Below, piece by piece: positions 1 to 7,827 of a stretch of DNA of 22,338 nt; the first letter of the stretch is position 1, and the number at the start of each line of letters is the position of its first letter. The translations under genes and the position numbers were made by a program. The stretch comes from RGIG8775 sp045121195 (GTDB taxonomy: Bacteria; Bacillota; Clostridia; Oscillospirales; CAG-272): NCBI GenBank assembly GCA_045121195.1, contig JBGVFO010000194.1, forward strand, positions 1 through 22,338. Direction: 5' to 3'. The notes beneath the pieces were generated by a model. The model made no database searches. It saw only the letters and a list, made by a program, of their open reading frames with translations, and was not told the origin of the DNA.

Positions 1-119
1 AATGTCCTCCTTCGGTTTTTTCCACCATAGCACGAAACGCAGTGACCGCAAGCGGCACCGACTGCAGACTGGTGCTATGTGTGTATTTTATGTTTGCAGG
101 CGCTTTGCGCCGTTGCAAC
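1..119 (-). ncRNA. Structured 5' leader RNA of an off-window gene
   Basis: On the minus strand a promoter at 126-154 predicts a transcript starting near 119 and running off the left edge. Its first ~25 bases fold into a hairpin at 94-118: TTGCA pairs with TGCAA and GGCGC with GCGCC, with a three-base loop and a two-base bulge. A longer hairpin at 26-79 is closed by a perfect 8-bp stem (CATAGCAC with GTGCTATG). Inside it are GCAGT/ACTGC (39-43 with 61-65) and a CCG-CUUG-CGG tip (46-55). A GGAGG ribosome binding site sits at 6-10, so a leftward gene starts just outside the window. There is no U-run after the second hairpin, so control, if any, would act on translation or RNA stability. I cannot match it to a known riboswitch or ribosomal-protein leader. 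The pairings are seen directly; a regulatory role is inferred. Confidence 0.5.
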
Positions 120-125
120 TTTTGA

Positions 126-154
126 ATTATACCATAAACTCCTATACTATGCAA
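126..154 (-). promoter_or_regulatory. Sigma-A promoter for the left-edge leader
   Basis: Read on the minus strand, TTGCAT (149-154) is followed by 17 bases and a perfect TATAAT (126-131). This predicts transcription starting near position 119, after the ylmC stop codon, and driving the gene beyond the left edge. The match to the sigma-A consensus is strong at -10 and moderate at -35. Confidence 0.75.
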
Positions 155-188
155 GCAGAAGTTTCAAAATTAACAAAATGTTAACAAT

Positions 189-482
189 TTACCAAGGCAT
201 TTTTCGGTTTTTCTTCTTATCGCTACAGCATTTTCCGAGTTCGTTGGTATTGACCCGCACAAGAATGGTATCCTCGCCGATACATTCGATCTTTTCCCAA
301 GGGATCACGATACCCTCCCCCTTGGAGAGTCCGAGAAAGCCTCCGCACGAGGGGACGATCAAGGCAACGATCTTTGCGTCACATACGCTGACCACAAAAT
401 CGGTAGCGTAGCCAAGACGCATTCCGTCGCACAGATTGATGATCTCCTTATCTCTGATATCTCCCGTATTGCAAACGTTCAT
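189..482 (-). CDS. ylmC: YlmC/YmxH family PRC-barrel sporulation protein
   Basis: A 97-residue protein of the YlmC/YmxH family, small PRC-barrel-like proteins found in spore-forming Firmicutes; their molecular role is not settled. Family hallmarks are visible: the opening D-I-R-D-K-E-I-I-N (8-16), DG-x-RLGYA-x-D (19-28), the strand ALIVPSCGG and VIPWEKI followed by the IGED turn. The lysine-rich tail DKKKNRK is typical of a loose C-terminus. A strong GGGAGGTG ribosome binding site precedes the ATG at 482. It is the last gene of the long leftward run, 58 bases after the clpE-like gene. That gap holds an inverted repeat and a possible extended -10 box, so it may also have its own promoter. No intrinsic terminator follows. 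Confidence 0.85.
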   Translation of the reverse strand: MNVCNTGDIRDKEIINLCDGMRLGYATDFVVSVCDAKIVALIVPSCGGFLGLSKGEGIVIPWEKIECIGEDTILVRVNTNELGKCCSDKKKNRKMPW

Positions 483-501
483 AGCAACACCTCCCGTTCG
501 T

Positions 502-516
502 TATAGTATCACTATA
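502..516. promoter_or_regulatory. Inverted repeat over a possible extended -10 box before ylmC
   Basis: TATAGT-ATC-ACTATA is a perfect 6-bp inverted repeat with a three-base centre, in the 58-base gap between the clpE-like gene and ylmC. On the minus strand it contains TGATACTAT, which fits an extended -10 element (TGn + TACTAT at 503-508), but no good -35 box lies 16-18 bases upstream. It could be a promoter/operator overlap or just an AT-rich palindrome. A sporulation sigma factor site is possible but not supported at -35. Confidence 0.3.
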
Positions 517-540
517 TGCAAACGGTGGCGGGCAAATGAA

Positions 541-2829
541 TCACAGGCAGGTAATGGAAAGGTTGCCGTCCTTCACGGCGATCCTCGCCGCGGTTACCTT
601 GGTCCGATAGTCGGAAATGATCGACTCCGCCATAGGATCCTCCACGTGGGTCTGAATATAGCGGCGCATATTTCTCGCGCCGAACTTGCTGGAGAAGGAT
701 TCCTTGGCAATGAATGCGGCAACGTCCTCGTTCCACGTAAGGGTGATCCCCTTTTCCGCAAGCGCCTCGGCAAGCTGGGAAAGCATAATGACGGCAATCG
801 CCGCGAAATCCGCTTCGTCAAGAGAACGGAAGGTGATGATCTCGTCGATGCGGTTCAGGAATTCGGGACGCAGGAAGGTGGAGAGTGCCTTTTCGGTCTT
901 GCTCTCCGAAGCCTTTTTATCGTCCGAGACGAAGCCGACGTACGCGCCGCTCTTATCCGAGCCAGCGTTGGTGGTCATTACGATAACGGTATTCTCAAAG
1001 TTGACCGTCTTGCCGTGGGCATCGGTGATGCGTCCGTCGTCAAGGATCTGCAGCAGGATATTCAGCACGTCAGGATGCGCCTTCTCGATCTCGTCAAAGA
1101 GAACGATGGAATAGGGACGGCGGCGGATCTTTTCGGTCAGCTGTCCTGCCTCGTCGTAGCCGACGTAGCCGGGAGGCGATCCGATGATACGGGAAACCGA
1201 ATGCTTTTCCATAAACTCGGACATATCCAGACGAATGAGGGTCTCGGGAGAATCGAAAAGATCCTCGGCAAGGGTCTTGACGAGGTCGGTCTTGCCCACG
1301 CCGGTGGGACCCGCGAAAATAAAGGAAACGGGCTTTCTCTTATATGCGATGCCCGCGCGATTGCGCTTGACGGCTCTCGTCACCGCCTTGACCGCCTCGT
1401 CCTGACCGACGATACGCTTTTTCAGCCGCTCCTCAAGTCCGTCCAGCCGCTCAAACTCGTTCGCTGTGATATTGGTAGCGGGAATTCCCGTCCAGATCTC
1501 GACCACGCCTGCAAGATCCGCTTCGGTCATAAGGATGTTACAGCACTGATCCTCAAGGGTCTTCAATTCGGTGGAAAGCTGAAGCTCCTGGGACTTGATC
1601 TTGGCAAGCTTTTCGTAATGCGCCTGCTCTCCGTTCTCGGGAACCGTTTCGCCCTCCGCCTCCTCTCGCTCCGCCTTAAGGGCAAGGAGCTTATCGCGCA
1701 CCTTCTGACTTTCGTTCAAGGGCGCGCAGCTCAACGACAGATGTGACGCCGCCTCGTCGATCAGGTCGATGGCCTTATCGGGCAGGTAACGGTCGGTGAT
1801 GTATCGCTCCGACATGACGACGGCACGACGAAGAAGCTCGTCGGGAATCATAATGGCGTGGAATTCCTCGTAATAATGCTTGATCCCGCGCAGGATCTCG
1901 ACGGTATCCTCTACCGACGGCTCATTGACCGTCACGGGCTGGAATCGGCGCTCCAGCGCCGTATCCTTTTCGATATACTTGCGGTATTCGTTCAGTGTAG
2001 TGGCGCCAACCACCTGTACCTCGCCACGGGAAAGGGCGGGCTTGAGTATATTGGCGGCATTAGCGCCGCCCTCGGCCTCGCCGGAGCCAACCAGACGGTG
2101 TACCTCGTCAATGACAAGGATGATGTTCCCTGCCTCCTTGACCTCGCCGATCAAACTCTGCATACGGGCTTCAAACTGACCGCGGAACTGAGTACCCGCA
2201 ACAAGCGCCGTAAGATCCACAAGGTAAACCTCCTTGCGGCTCAGCTTATAAGGCACGTTCCCCGATACGATCCGCTGTGCCAGCGCCTCGGCAATGGCGG
2301 TCTTACCCACACCGGGCTCGCCGATGAGGCAGGGATTATTCTTCTGACGTCGGCACAGGATCTGGATCACGCGGGCAAGCTCGTTATCTCTGCCCACCAC
2401 AAGATCCAGCTCTCCGTTCGCCGCGCGGCGCGTCAGATTGGTACAGTAAGTATCCAGGAATTTCCGTTTCTTGGCATTTGCCTTTTTCTCTTTTCGGGGC
2501 TCCTTCTCCTTATCGGTCGGACCTTCGCTCTGCGCGTCCGACGCGGGAGCAGAGCTATTGCCAAACAGCTTTCCAAAGTCAATGGCGGGGGCGCCACCCT
2601 CGGGATCCTCCTCGGAGGCGATCATCTGATTGATATCCTCCTCCATCTCGGCAAGCTGCTCGGGAGAAACTCCCATTTTATTCATATAGTCACCAAGCAG
2701 GTTTTCCAGCGGAAGTCCCAACTCCTGGGCGCATTTCATACAAACGCCCTCGTTGATCCGCTTTCCGTCTTCCAATTTGGTCATAAAGACGACGGCAACC
2801 CGCTTATGACACCTTGCACACATAACCAT
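541..2829 (-). CDS. clpE: ClpE-like AAA+ unfoldase of the Clp protease
   Basis: A 762-residue Hsp100/Clp ATPase with two AAA+ modules that would unfold proteins and feed them to ClpP. The N-terminus carries a four-cysteine zinc-finger-like pair, C4-x2-C7 and C30-x2-C33, instead of the double Clp-N domain of ClpA/ClpC; this points to ClpE. A charged linker (about 95-125) follows. Module 1 has Walker A GEPGVGKTA (170-178) and Walker B ILVIDEVH (~237-244). A short coiled-coil middle domain spans about 370-430. Module 2 has Walker A GPTGVGKTD (507-515), Walker B IVLFDEIE (~575-582) and a sensor-2-like GARNMRR. The tripeptide VGF (631-633) sits where Clp ATPases carry the ClpP-docking loop. Start: ATG at 2829 has AAAGG 11 bases upstream; an in-frame TTG at 2835 sits closer to it and is an alternative. 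It lies 31 bases after the CvpA-family gene. No CtsR-type operator was noticed upstream. Confidence 0.85.
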   Translation of the reverse strand: MVMCARCHKRVAVVFMTKLEDGKRINEGVCMKCAQELGLPLENLLGDYMNKMGVSPEQLAEMEEDINQMIASEEDPEGGAPAIDFGKLFGNSSAPASDAQSEGPTDKEKEPRKEKKANAKKRKFLDTYCTNLTRRAANGELDLVVGRDNELARVIQILCRRQKNNPCLIGEPGVGKTAIAEALAQRIVSGNVPYKLSRKEVYLVDLTALVAGTQFRGQFEARMQSLIGEVKEAGNIILVIDEVHRLVGSGEAEGGANAANILKPALSRGEVQVVGATTLNEYRKYIEKDTALERRFQPVTVNEPSVEDTVEILRGIKHYYEEFHAIMIPDELLRRAVVMSERYITDRYLPDKAIDLIDEAASHLSLSCAPLNESQKVRDKLLALKAEREEAEGETVPENGEQAHYEKLAKIKSQELQLSTELKTLEDQCCNILMTEADLAGVVEIWTGIPATNITANEFERLDGLEERLKKRIVGQDEAVKAVTRAVKRNRAGIAYKRKPVSFIFAGPTGVGKTDLVKTLAEDLFDSPETLIRLDMSEFMEKHSVSRIIGSPPGYVGYDEAGQLTEKIRRRPYSIVLFDEIEKAHPDVLNILLQILDDGRITDAHGKTVNFENTVIVMTTNAGSDKSGAYVGFVSDDKKASESKTEKALSTFLRPEFLNRIDEIITFRSLDEADFAAIAVIMLSQLAEALAEKGITLTWNEDVAAFIAKESFSSKFGARNMRRYIQTHVEDPMAESIISDYRTKVTAARIAVKDGNLSITCL

Positions 2830-2866
2830 TTTCAAAGTAACCTTTATAAAGCCTTTCTATTGTAAA

Positions 2867-3565
2867 TCAGAACAACTCAAAGATCGAGATCTCGTTGTTA
2901 AACAGGCGGAAGAATTTGGATGCTTCCACCAGTTGATTCAGCATACTCGTCGAGCCGAAAATGCCGACCAGGACGCCCAAGACATACGTAAGTGCCGCCA
3001 GCAAAAGAGCCGCCGCCAAAACTCCCAAAAGGGCGCCAAGGGTTTTATTAATGGCGTTAAGAATGGGAAGCTTGAACAGTCCGTCAAGGATCTTGAACAG
3101 AAGGAACAGCACCAAAAGAGCGGCAAAAAACACCAGCGTATACGCCAGCAGGTTGGACAGCAAGGAGGAGATCGGCTCGGACACGCTCGCGGCAAAATCC
3201 GAAGCAACCGCATCAAAGCTTCCGCCCTCTGCGCCATACTTTTCTTTAATGGCTTCGGCGTCGATCAGCTGCTTCACAAGGAACGGAAGCGAATCGATCA
3301 GCCCGTCAAGATTCACCGCCTCGGCGGTAGAGGTAAGGAAGGCTTCCACCCGCTCGGTGACCCAATCAAGGATCCCACGGTATACCAGCTTTTCGTAGAT
3401 AACGTCACTGACGCGGGGTCCAAAGAAATACGCAAGAATACCTGCCGTAATCGTTCTTCCGAAGCGAAAAACCGACTCAATAAAGCCGCGCTTGATGAAG
3501 ACTGCGACGGTAATCACGGCGACAACGATATACAGAACGTCGATCACATATCTCAAATATTCCAT
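2867..3565 (-). CDS. CvpA family integral membrane protein
   Basis: A 232-residue membrane protein resembling the CvpA family, named after a colicin V production gene; its biochemical role in Firmicutes is unknown. Four hydrophobic segments are visible at about 6-24, 33-50, 148-168 and 178-205, with a long, largely polar loop (about 55-145) between the second and third; this split arrangement fits CvpA. The ATG at 3565 was chosen because AGGGAG lies seven bases upstream inside the end of truA. The frame extends 12 codons further but without a better site. The start is separated from the truA stop by one base, so translation is probably coupled. Assignment rests on topology and the G-F-x-x-S-x-F-R-x-G-R pattern near the N-terminus, so it is moderately certain. 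Confidence 0.7.
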   Translation of the reverse strand: MEYLRYVIDVLYIVVAVITVAVFIKRGFIESVFRFGRTITAGILAYFFGPRVSDVIYEKLVYRGILDWVTERVEAFLTSTAEAVNLDGLIDSLPFLVKQLIDAEAIKEKYGAEGGSFDAVASDFAASVSEPISSLLSNLLAYTLVFFAALLVLFLLFKILDGLFKLPILNAINKTLGALLGVLAAALLLAALTYVLGVLVGIFGSTSMLNQLVEASKFFRLFNNEISIFELF

Positions 3566-3566
3566 A

Positions 3567-4346
3567 TCAGCTTCTCCCTTCGTACTCGTCATAGGATACA
3601 CGGTTCAGATACAGACCGTGAGCGGGCGCGGTAGCGCCTGCGCGACGACGGTCTCGGCTCTCCGTGATCTCTGTAATATCGGTGGGCAGGATGCTCCCCC
3701 TCGCTACGTCGAGAAGGGTTCCCGCCATAATACGTACCATATTGTAAAGAAATCCGTCTGCCGCAACGCGGAAGGTGACGATATTCCCCTCTTCGGTCAC
3801 GTCCGCATAGAGCACCGTTCTTACGGTGTCCTTGATCTTGGAGCCCGTTGCCATATAGGACGCAAAATCGTGCGTACCCACAAACAGATTTGCCGCCGCG
3901 TTCATTGCCTCGATCCGTTCCGCCGAGATCGGCAGAGAGGGAAAGAAGGCTCGGTCAGCAAGAAACGGATTCTTGCTTTTCCCGTTCCAGATACGGTACA
4001 CGTACTCTTTATATTTTACGTCATACCGCGCGTGAAATCCGTCGGAAACAAGTCGAGCGTCAATCACCGAAATATCGGCGGGCAGACGACAATTCAGCGC
4101 CGTGGAGATCTTATCCAAGGGAATGGAAAAGTCAAGTCCATCTTCCCCCTTTTTTGCCACAGTAAGGCAAAATTCGTTGGCGTGAACACCGCTATCCGTT
4201 CGACTGCAGCCTACGACATCGCAGGGAAAGCCGAACACCGCCTCGGTCGCCTGGTTCATCTTCTGCTGAACCGTGGCACCGTTGGTCTGCACCTGATAGC
4301 CGCAATACTGCGTTCCCAAATAAGAAATTTTCAAAAGCAGTTTCAT
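3567..4346 (-). CDS. truA: tRNA pseudouridine(38-40) synthase TruA
   Basis: A 259-residue TruA, which converts uridines 38-40 of the tRNA anticodon arm to pseudouridine. The catalytic motif GCSRTDSGVHA is present with the nucleophilic aspartate at D51. Other family marks are the opening LLLKISYLGTQYCGYQ, YVYRIWNG, and F-L-Y-N-M-V-R-I-M-x-G near the C-terminus, which lines the active site. The length matches bacterial TruA (about 245-270). The ATG at 4346 has GAGG upstream. The frame is open a further 52 codons but that extension overlaps ecfT and looks unlike TruA. It lies eight bases after ecfT, the classic Firmicute arrangement ecfA1-ecfA2-ecfT-truA. Confidence 0.95.
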   Translation of the reverse strand: MKLLLKISYLGTQYCGYQVQTNGATVQQKMNQATEAVFGFPCDVVGCSRTDSGVHANEFCLTVAKKGEDGLDFSIPLDKISTALNCRLPADISVIDARLVSDGFHARYDVKYKEYVYRIWNGKSKNPFLADRAFFPSLPISAERIEAMNAAANLFVGTHDFASYMATGSKIKDTVRTVLYADVTEEGNIVTFRVAADGFLYNMVRIMAGTLLDVARGSILPTDITEITESRDRRRAGATAPAHGLYLNRVSYDEYEGRS

Positions 4347-4354
4347 CGTCAGCC

Positions 4355-5173
4355 TCACATTGTGTAACCAACGCCGTATACGTTCAGAAGGATCAGCCCC
4401 GTGCCAAGCGCAACGACGGCAAGCATCGAAACGGCGTCCGCGGCGGAATATTTCAAAACGTGAAGCTTGGTTCTTCCCTCTCCGCCTCGGTAGCAACGGC
4501 ATTCCATCGCCACCGCCAGCTCATCCGCACGGCGAAACGCCGAAACGAAAAGAGGGATCAGAATGGGGATCAAGGCCTTTGCGCGCTTGATCAGGTTGCC
4601 CGACGAAAAGTCAGCGCCTCGCGCCTTTTGCGCGGCGATGATCTTCTCGGTCTCCTCAATGAGGGTGGGAATGAAGCGAAGCGCGATGGTCATCATCATG
4701 GTAAATTCGTGAACGGGCACATGAAGCTTCTTGAGGGGACCAAGTAGCTGCTCAAGCGCGTCGGTCAAGGAAATGGGGGTGGTCGTATAGGTTAAGAAGA
4801 TGCTCGTCACCACGATCATACAAACGATACGCACCATCATGAAGACCGCCTTATAGACGCCCTCCGCATATATTTTGATTATGCCCCACTCAAAGAGTAA
4901 CGATTCCCCCGTCGTCCAGAAGATATTCAGGACCACGGTGAACAGCATAATAAACAGGATGGGGCGAATGGATCGCAGGATGGTCCCGAGAGGAATCCTG
5001 CTCAAAAGGACGATCACCAATGCCGACAGCGCGAGAAGACCAAAGGCAATAATATTCTTGCATACCATAGAGCAAACGATATACAGGATCATCATAATGA
5101 CCTTGGCGCGCGGATCCAAGCGATGGATCAGCGAGTCAGCAGGATAATACTGTCCGAACGAAATGTTTTTCAT
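4355..5173 (-). CDS. ecfT: ECF transporter transmembrane component EcfT
   Basis: A 272-residue membrane coupling protein of the energy-coupling factor importers, which links the EcfA1/EcfA2 ATPases to an S component that binds a vitamin or metal ion. The N-terminus reads FGQYYPADSLIHRLDPRAK, a family signature. Hydrophobic segments lie around 25-58, 70-88, 108-130 and 245-265, and two cytoplasmic coupling helices are visible. The first carries the normal A-R-G (184-186, in QKARGADF). The second reads C-R-C (225-227, in AMECRCYRGG), keeping the key arginine but replacing the usual flanking small residues. It starts 21 bases after ecfA2 and ends eight bases before truA. No S component gene is nearby. 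Confidence 0.95.
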   Translation of the reverse strand: MKNISFGQYYPADSLIHRLDPRAKVIMMILYIVCSMVCKNIIAFGLLALSALVIVLLSRIPLGTILRSIRPILFIMLFTVVLNIFWTTGESLLFEWGIIKIYAEGVYKAVFMMVRIVCMIVVTSIFLTYTTTPISLTDALEQLLGPLKKLHVPVHEFTMMMTIALRFIPTLIEETEKIIAAQKARGADFSSGNLIKRAKALIPILIPLFVSAFRRADELAVAMECRCYRGGEGRTKLHVLKYSAADAVSMLAVVALGTGLILLNVYGVGYTM

Positions 5174-5194
5174 ATATATGAACCTTTCGGAAGC

Positions 5195-6046
5195 TTATTT
5201 CTTGAGAATGGGAAGAAGCGCCTGTACGGCATCGGTCACGGTGTAAAGGCTGCCGTCAACGGCAACGCCTCGCTTTTTGAGTGTGGCGATCAGCTTTGTG
5301 ATCTGAGGCACGGTAAGACCGATCTCCTCCAGCTCCTCCGCGCGAGAAAAGATCTCGGCGCAGTTTCCTTGCATCGCCACCTTGGCGTGTGCCATTACGA
5401 TCAGCTCGTCGCACAGACGCGCCATATCCTCCATACTGTGGCTGACAACAACAACGGTCGCGCCCGTTTCCTTGCTGTAACGAAGGATGCTTCCAAAGAT
5501 AGCATCCCGTCCCATAGGATCCAGTCCCGCGGCAGGCTCGTCAAGCACCAGCACCTCAGGCTTCATCGCGATGACGCCCGCAATGGCGGCGCGGCGCTTC
5601 TGTCCGCCCGAAAGATCGAAGGGAGATTTATCAAGAAGCGTCTTGTCAAGTCCCACGAAGTCTGCCGCCATTTCCACGCGGCGGGCGATCTCGTCCTCGT
5701 CAAGGCCCATATTCCGAGGGCCGAAGGCAATATCCTGTCGAATGGTCTCCTCGAAAAGCTGATACTCGGGATACTGCATCACAAGCCCCACGCGGAATCG
5801 GATTTTTCCGATCTCTCGGGGCTTCTCCCAAATATCACAGCCATCCAGCAAAACACGGCCGCCCATAGGCTTTTCCAACCCGTTCAGAAGCTGAACGAAG
5901 GTGGATTTGCCCGAGCCGGTATGCCCAATGATTCCCGTGATCTTTCCTTCCTCGATTCCAACGCTCACGTCATCAAGGGCGCGGATCTCGTAGGGGGTCC
6001 CCGGGCTATAGATATACGATACGTTTTCTAACTGAAGCTTTACCAA
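5195..6046 (-). CDS. ecfA2: ECF transporter ATPase EcfA2
   Basis: A 283-residue ATP-binding subunit of the ECF importer, pairing with EcfA1. Walker A is GHTGSGKST (41-49), the Q-loop QYPEYQLFEET begins at Q91, the signature LSGGQ is at 145-149 and Walker B VLVLDE at 165-170, followed by P-A-A-G-L-D-P and the switch histidine in VVVSHSMEDM. The start is unusual: no ATG or GTG fits. The best choice is TTG at 6046, reading M-V-K-L-Q-L-E-N-V-S, with AGGACAGG upstream. The frame is open for 26 more codons, but that stretch overlaps ecfA1 and does not look like this family. The length agrees with EcfA2 proteins (about 280-290). The start lies 20 bases after the ecfA1 stop. Confidence 0.92.
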   Translation of the reverse strand: MVKLQLENVSYIYSPGTPYEIRALDDVSVGIEEGKITGIIGHTGSGKSTFVQLLNGLEKPMGGRVLLDGCDIWEKPREIGKIRFRVGLVMQYPEYQLFEETIRQDIAFGPRNMGLDEDEIARRVEMAADFVGLDKTLLDKSPFDLSGGQKRRAAIAGVIAMKPEVLVLDEPAAGLDPMGRDAIFGSILRYSKETGATVVVVSHSMEDMARLCDELIVMAHAKVAMQGNCAEIFSRAEELEEIGLTVPQITKLIATLKKRGVAVDGSLYTVTDAVQALLPILKK

Positions 6047-6066
6047 TTTACCAATACCTGTCCTAA

Positions 6067-6930
6067 TTATTTTCTTCGATATATTTTGCAGATCAGATCG
6101 GCGCAAAGAGCGGTGGTATAGCAATCTCCCTCCAGAGGGATCCCTGCCTCACGAAGCTGCTCCACAAGGGCGCTGCATTGGGGTACGTCAAGCCCTGCCT
6201 TACGAAGCTTTTCGGGATGCGAGAAGATCTCGGCGGGCGTGCCGTCCATCAGCACCGCGCCGTCATCGAGCACGATCACGCGATCTGCCTTTGCCGCCTC
6301 ATTCATATAATGGGTAATGGTGAGGACGGTGATCCCCTTCTCACGGTTCAGCATTTCCATCGTCTGAAGCACCTCACGACGTCCAACAGGATCCAGCATA
6401 GAGGTGGACTCATCAAAGATCATGATCTCGGGAGAGAGCGCGATGATACCCGCGATCGCCACCCGCTGCTTCTGTCCGCCCGAAAGACGGTGAGGCTCGT
6501 GGTGTGCGTACTCGCTCATGCCGACCGAGGCAAGCGCGTTGTCTACCCGCGCGCGGATCTCCTCTCGGGGAACGCCGAGGTTTTCGGGGCCGAAGGCAAC
6601 GTCCTCCTCCACAATGGTGGCAACAAGCTGATTATCGGGGTTCTGGAATACCATTCCCACCTTGCGACGCATAGCGTACATACCGTCCTCGGTAAGGTCG
6701 GGGGCGGTGATCTCCACACCGTCAATGGTAATGCTTCCCTCGGTGGGCGTCAGAATCATGTCCAAAAGCTTTGCCAGCGTAGACTTGCCAGAGCCGTTAT
6801 GTCCAAGGATGGCAACGTATTCTCCCTTTTCGATCTCAAAGGACAAGCCCTTGAGCACGGGAACCTTTCTTCCGTCGTCTTCCTCGTAGGAATATTTTAA
6901 GTTTTCTACCTTGATATACGATTCTTTCAT
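6067..6930 (-). CDS. ecfA1: ECF transporter ATPase EcfA1
   Basis: A 287-residue ATPase of the ECF importer, distinguished from EcfA2 by its Q-loop FQNPDNQLV (95-103), typical of EcfA1/CbiO, and by FDESTSMLDP at Walker B (169-180). Walker A is GHNGSGKST (43-51) and the signature LSGGQ (149-153); the switch histidine is in LTITHYMNE. The ATG at 6930 is preceded by GGA at nine bases; an in-frame GTG two codons upstream is possible. The family C-terminal helix region (ALVEQLREAGIPL) is present. It lies 15 bases after the methyltransferase gene and heads the ecfA1-ecfA2-ecfT block. Confidence 0.95.
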   Translation of the reverse strand: MKESYIKVENLKYSYEEDDGRKVPVLKGLSFEIEKGEYVAILGHNGSGKSTLAKLLDMILTPTEGSITIDGVEITAPDLTEDGMYAMRRKVGMVFQNPDNQLVATIVEEDVAFGPENLGVPREEIRARVDNALASVGMSEYAHHEPHRLSGGQKQRVAIAGIIALSPEIMIFDESTSMLDPVGRREVLQTMEMLNREKGITVLTITHYMNEAAKADRVIVLDDGAVLMDGTPAEIFSHPEKLRKAGLDVPQCSALVEQLREAGIPLEGDCYTTALCADLICKIYRRK

Positions 6931-6945
6931 AATCACCGATCCAAT

Positions 6946-7809
6946 TTATGAGTTCGACCATCTTACGCTGGCACCGCAAGGAAGAAATCCGCCCGTTTGC
7001 GTGACGGGAAGCGCCAGCTCGCCCGCCTCAAGCTTGCCGCCGAAGCGCTCTTGAAGACGAAGCTGAAGGATATAATTCATCGCAAGGGGAGAAAGCCCCG
7101 TGGTGTAGGAGTTGAGCAGGAAGAACAGGGGCTCGTCCGACAGGACCTGCACCGCAAGCGCGACAAAATCGTCGATGCACTCCTCGATCTTCCACACCTC
7201 GCCGGAGGGACCTCTGCCGTAGGAGGGAGGGTCCATAATAATGCCGTCATAGCGATTTCCTCGCTTGATCTCGCGCTCCACAAACTTCTTGCAATCGTCC
7301 ACGATATAGCGGATGGGAGCATCGGAAAGTCCGCTGAGAGCGGCGTTTTCCTTTGCCTGTGCAACCATACCCTTCGCCGCATCCACGTGGCAAACCGCGG
7401 CACCCGCCTTTGCGGCGGCAACCGTTGCACCGCCCGTATATGCAAACAGATTCAGCACCTTAATAGGACGGTCCGCACGGCGGATCAGCTTGGAAAACCA
7501 ATCCCAATTCGCCGCCTGCTCGGGAAACAGGCCTGTATGCTTGAAGCCCGTAGGGCGAATAAGAAAATTCAGATCTCCGTAACCGATATTCCACTGCTCG
7601 GGAAGTCGGTTCTGCGCCCACGCGCCGCCTCCCTTGGAGGAACGCTTGTAGGTGGCGTCCGCTTTTTTCCAAAGAGGGCTCTTCTTTTCATTTTTCCAAA
7701 CGATCTGCGGGTCGGGACGAATGAGGATATACTTTCCCCAACGCTCCAGCCGCTCCCCTTCCGAGGTATCGATCAATTCATAATCTTTCCAATTATCGGC
7801 ACACCACAT
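6946..7809 (-). CDS. Class I SAM-dependent (rRNA) methyltransferase, RlmI/RlmK-like
   Basis: A 287-residue Rossmann-fold methyltransferase. SAM-binding motif I is VLNLFAYTGGAT (118-129), the ribose-binding acidic residue is in HVDAAKGM, and motif IV is MDPPSYGRGP (192-201). The G-L-F-P-E-Q segment (93-98) before motif I and the FLLNSYT strand fit the RlmI/RlmK-type 23S rRNA methyltransferases (Methyltrans_SAM family). It lacks the N-terminal PUA domain of E. coli RlmI, starting instead with about 80 residues of its own. The RNA target cannot be read from sequence. The ATG at 7809 has AAAGG upstream and follows the ruvC stop by 18 bases. Confidence 0.85.
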   Translation of the reverse strand: MWCADNWKDYELIDTSEGERLERWGKYILIRPDPQIVWKNEKKSPLWKKADATYKRSSKGGGAWAQNRLPEQWNIGYGDLNFLIRPTGFKHTGLFPEQAANWDWFSKLIRRADRPIKVLNLFAYTGGATVAAAKAGAAVCHVDAAKGMVAQAKENAALSGLSDAPIRYIVDDCKKFVEREIKRGNRYDGIIMDPPSYGRGPSGEVWKIEECIDDFVALAVQVLSDEPLFFLLNSYTTGLSPLAMNYILQLRLQERFGGKLEAGELALPVTQTGGFLPCGASVRWSNS

Positions 7810-7827
7810 ATCGTTTTGCCTTTCCTT

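Noticed and set aside
41..53. 13-base match AGTGACCGCAAGC shared with 18617-18629
   Set aside because: A match of this length is expected by chance in 22 kb; the second copy is part of a terminator stem and the first of a leader hairpin with a different partner.
1..119. T-box or other named riboswitch
   Set aside because: A GGTGG stretch is present near the RBS, but the T-box consensus (AGGGTGGNACCGCG) and a terminator hairpin with U-run are missing, so I left it unclassified.
170..192. Terminator hairpin after ylmC
   Set aside because: TGTTAACA-like AT-rich repeats exist but form only a weak stem without a T-tract in the right place.
436..1746. Long rightward open frame of 436 codons
   Set aside because: It lies antisense to the clpE-like gene, shows no family motif and has low-complexity composition typical of a frame shadow in GC-biased coding DNA.
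1858..2865. Rightward open frame of 335 codons
   Set aside because: Also antisense to the clpE-like gene; no ribosome binding site or recognisable motif.
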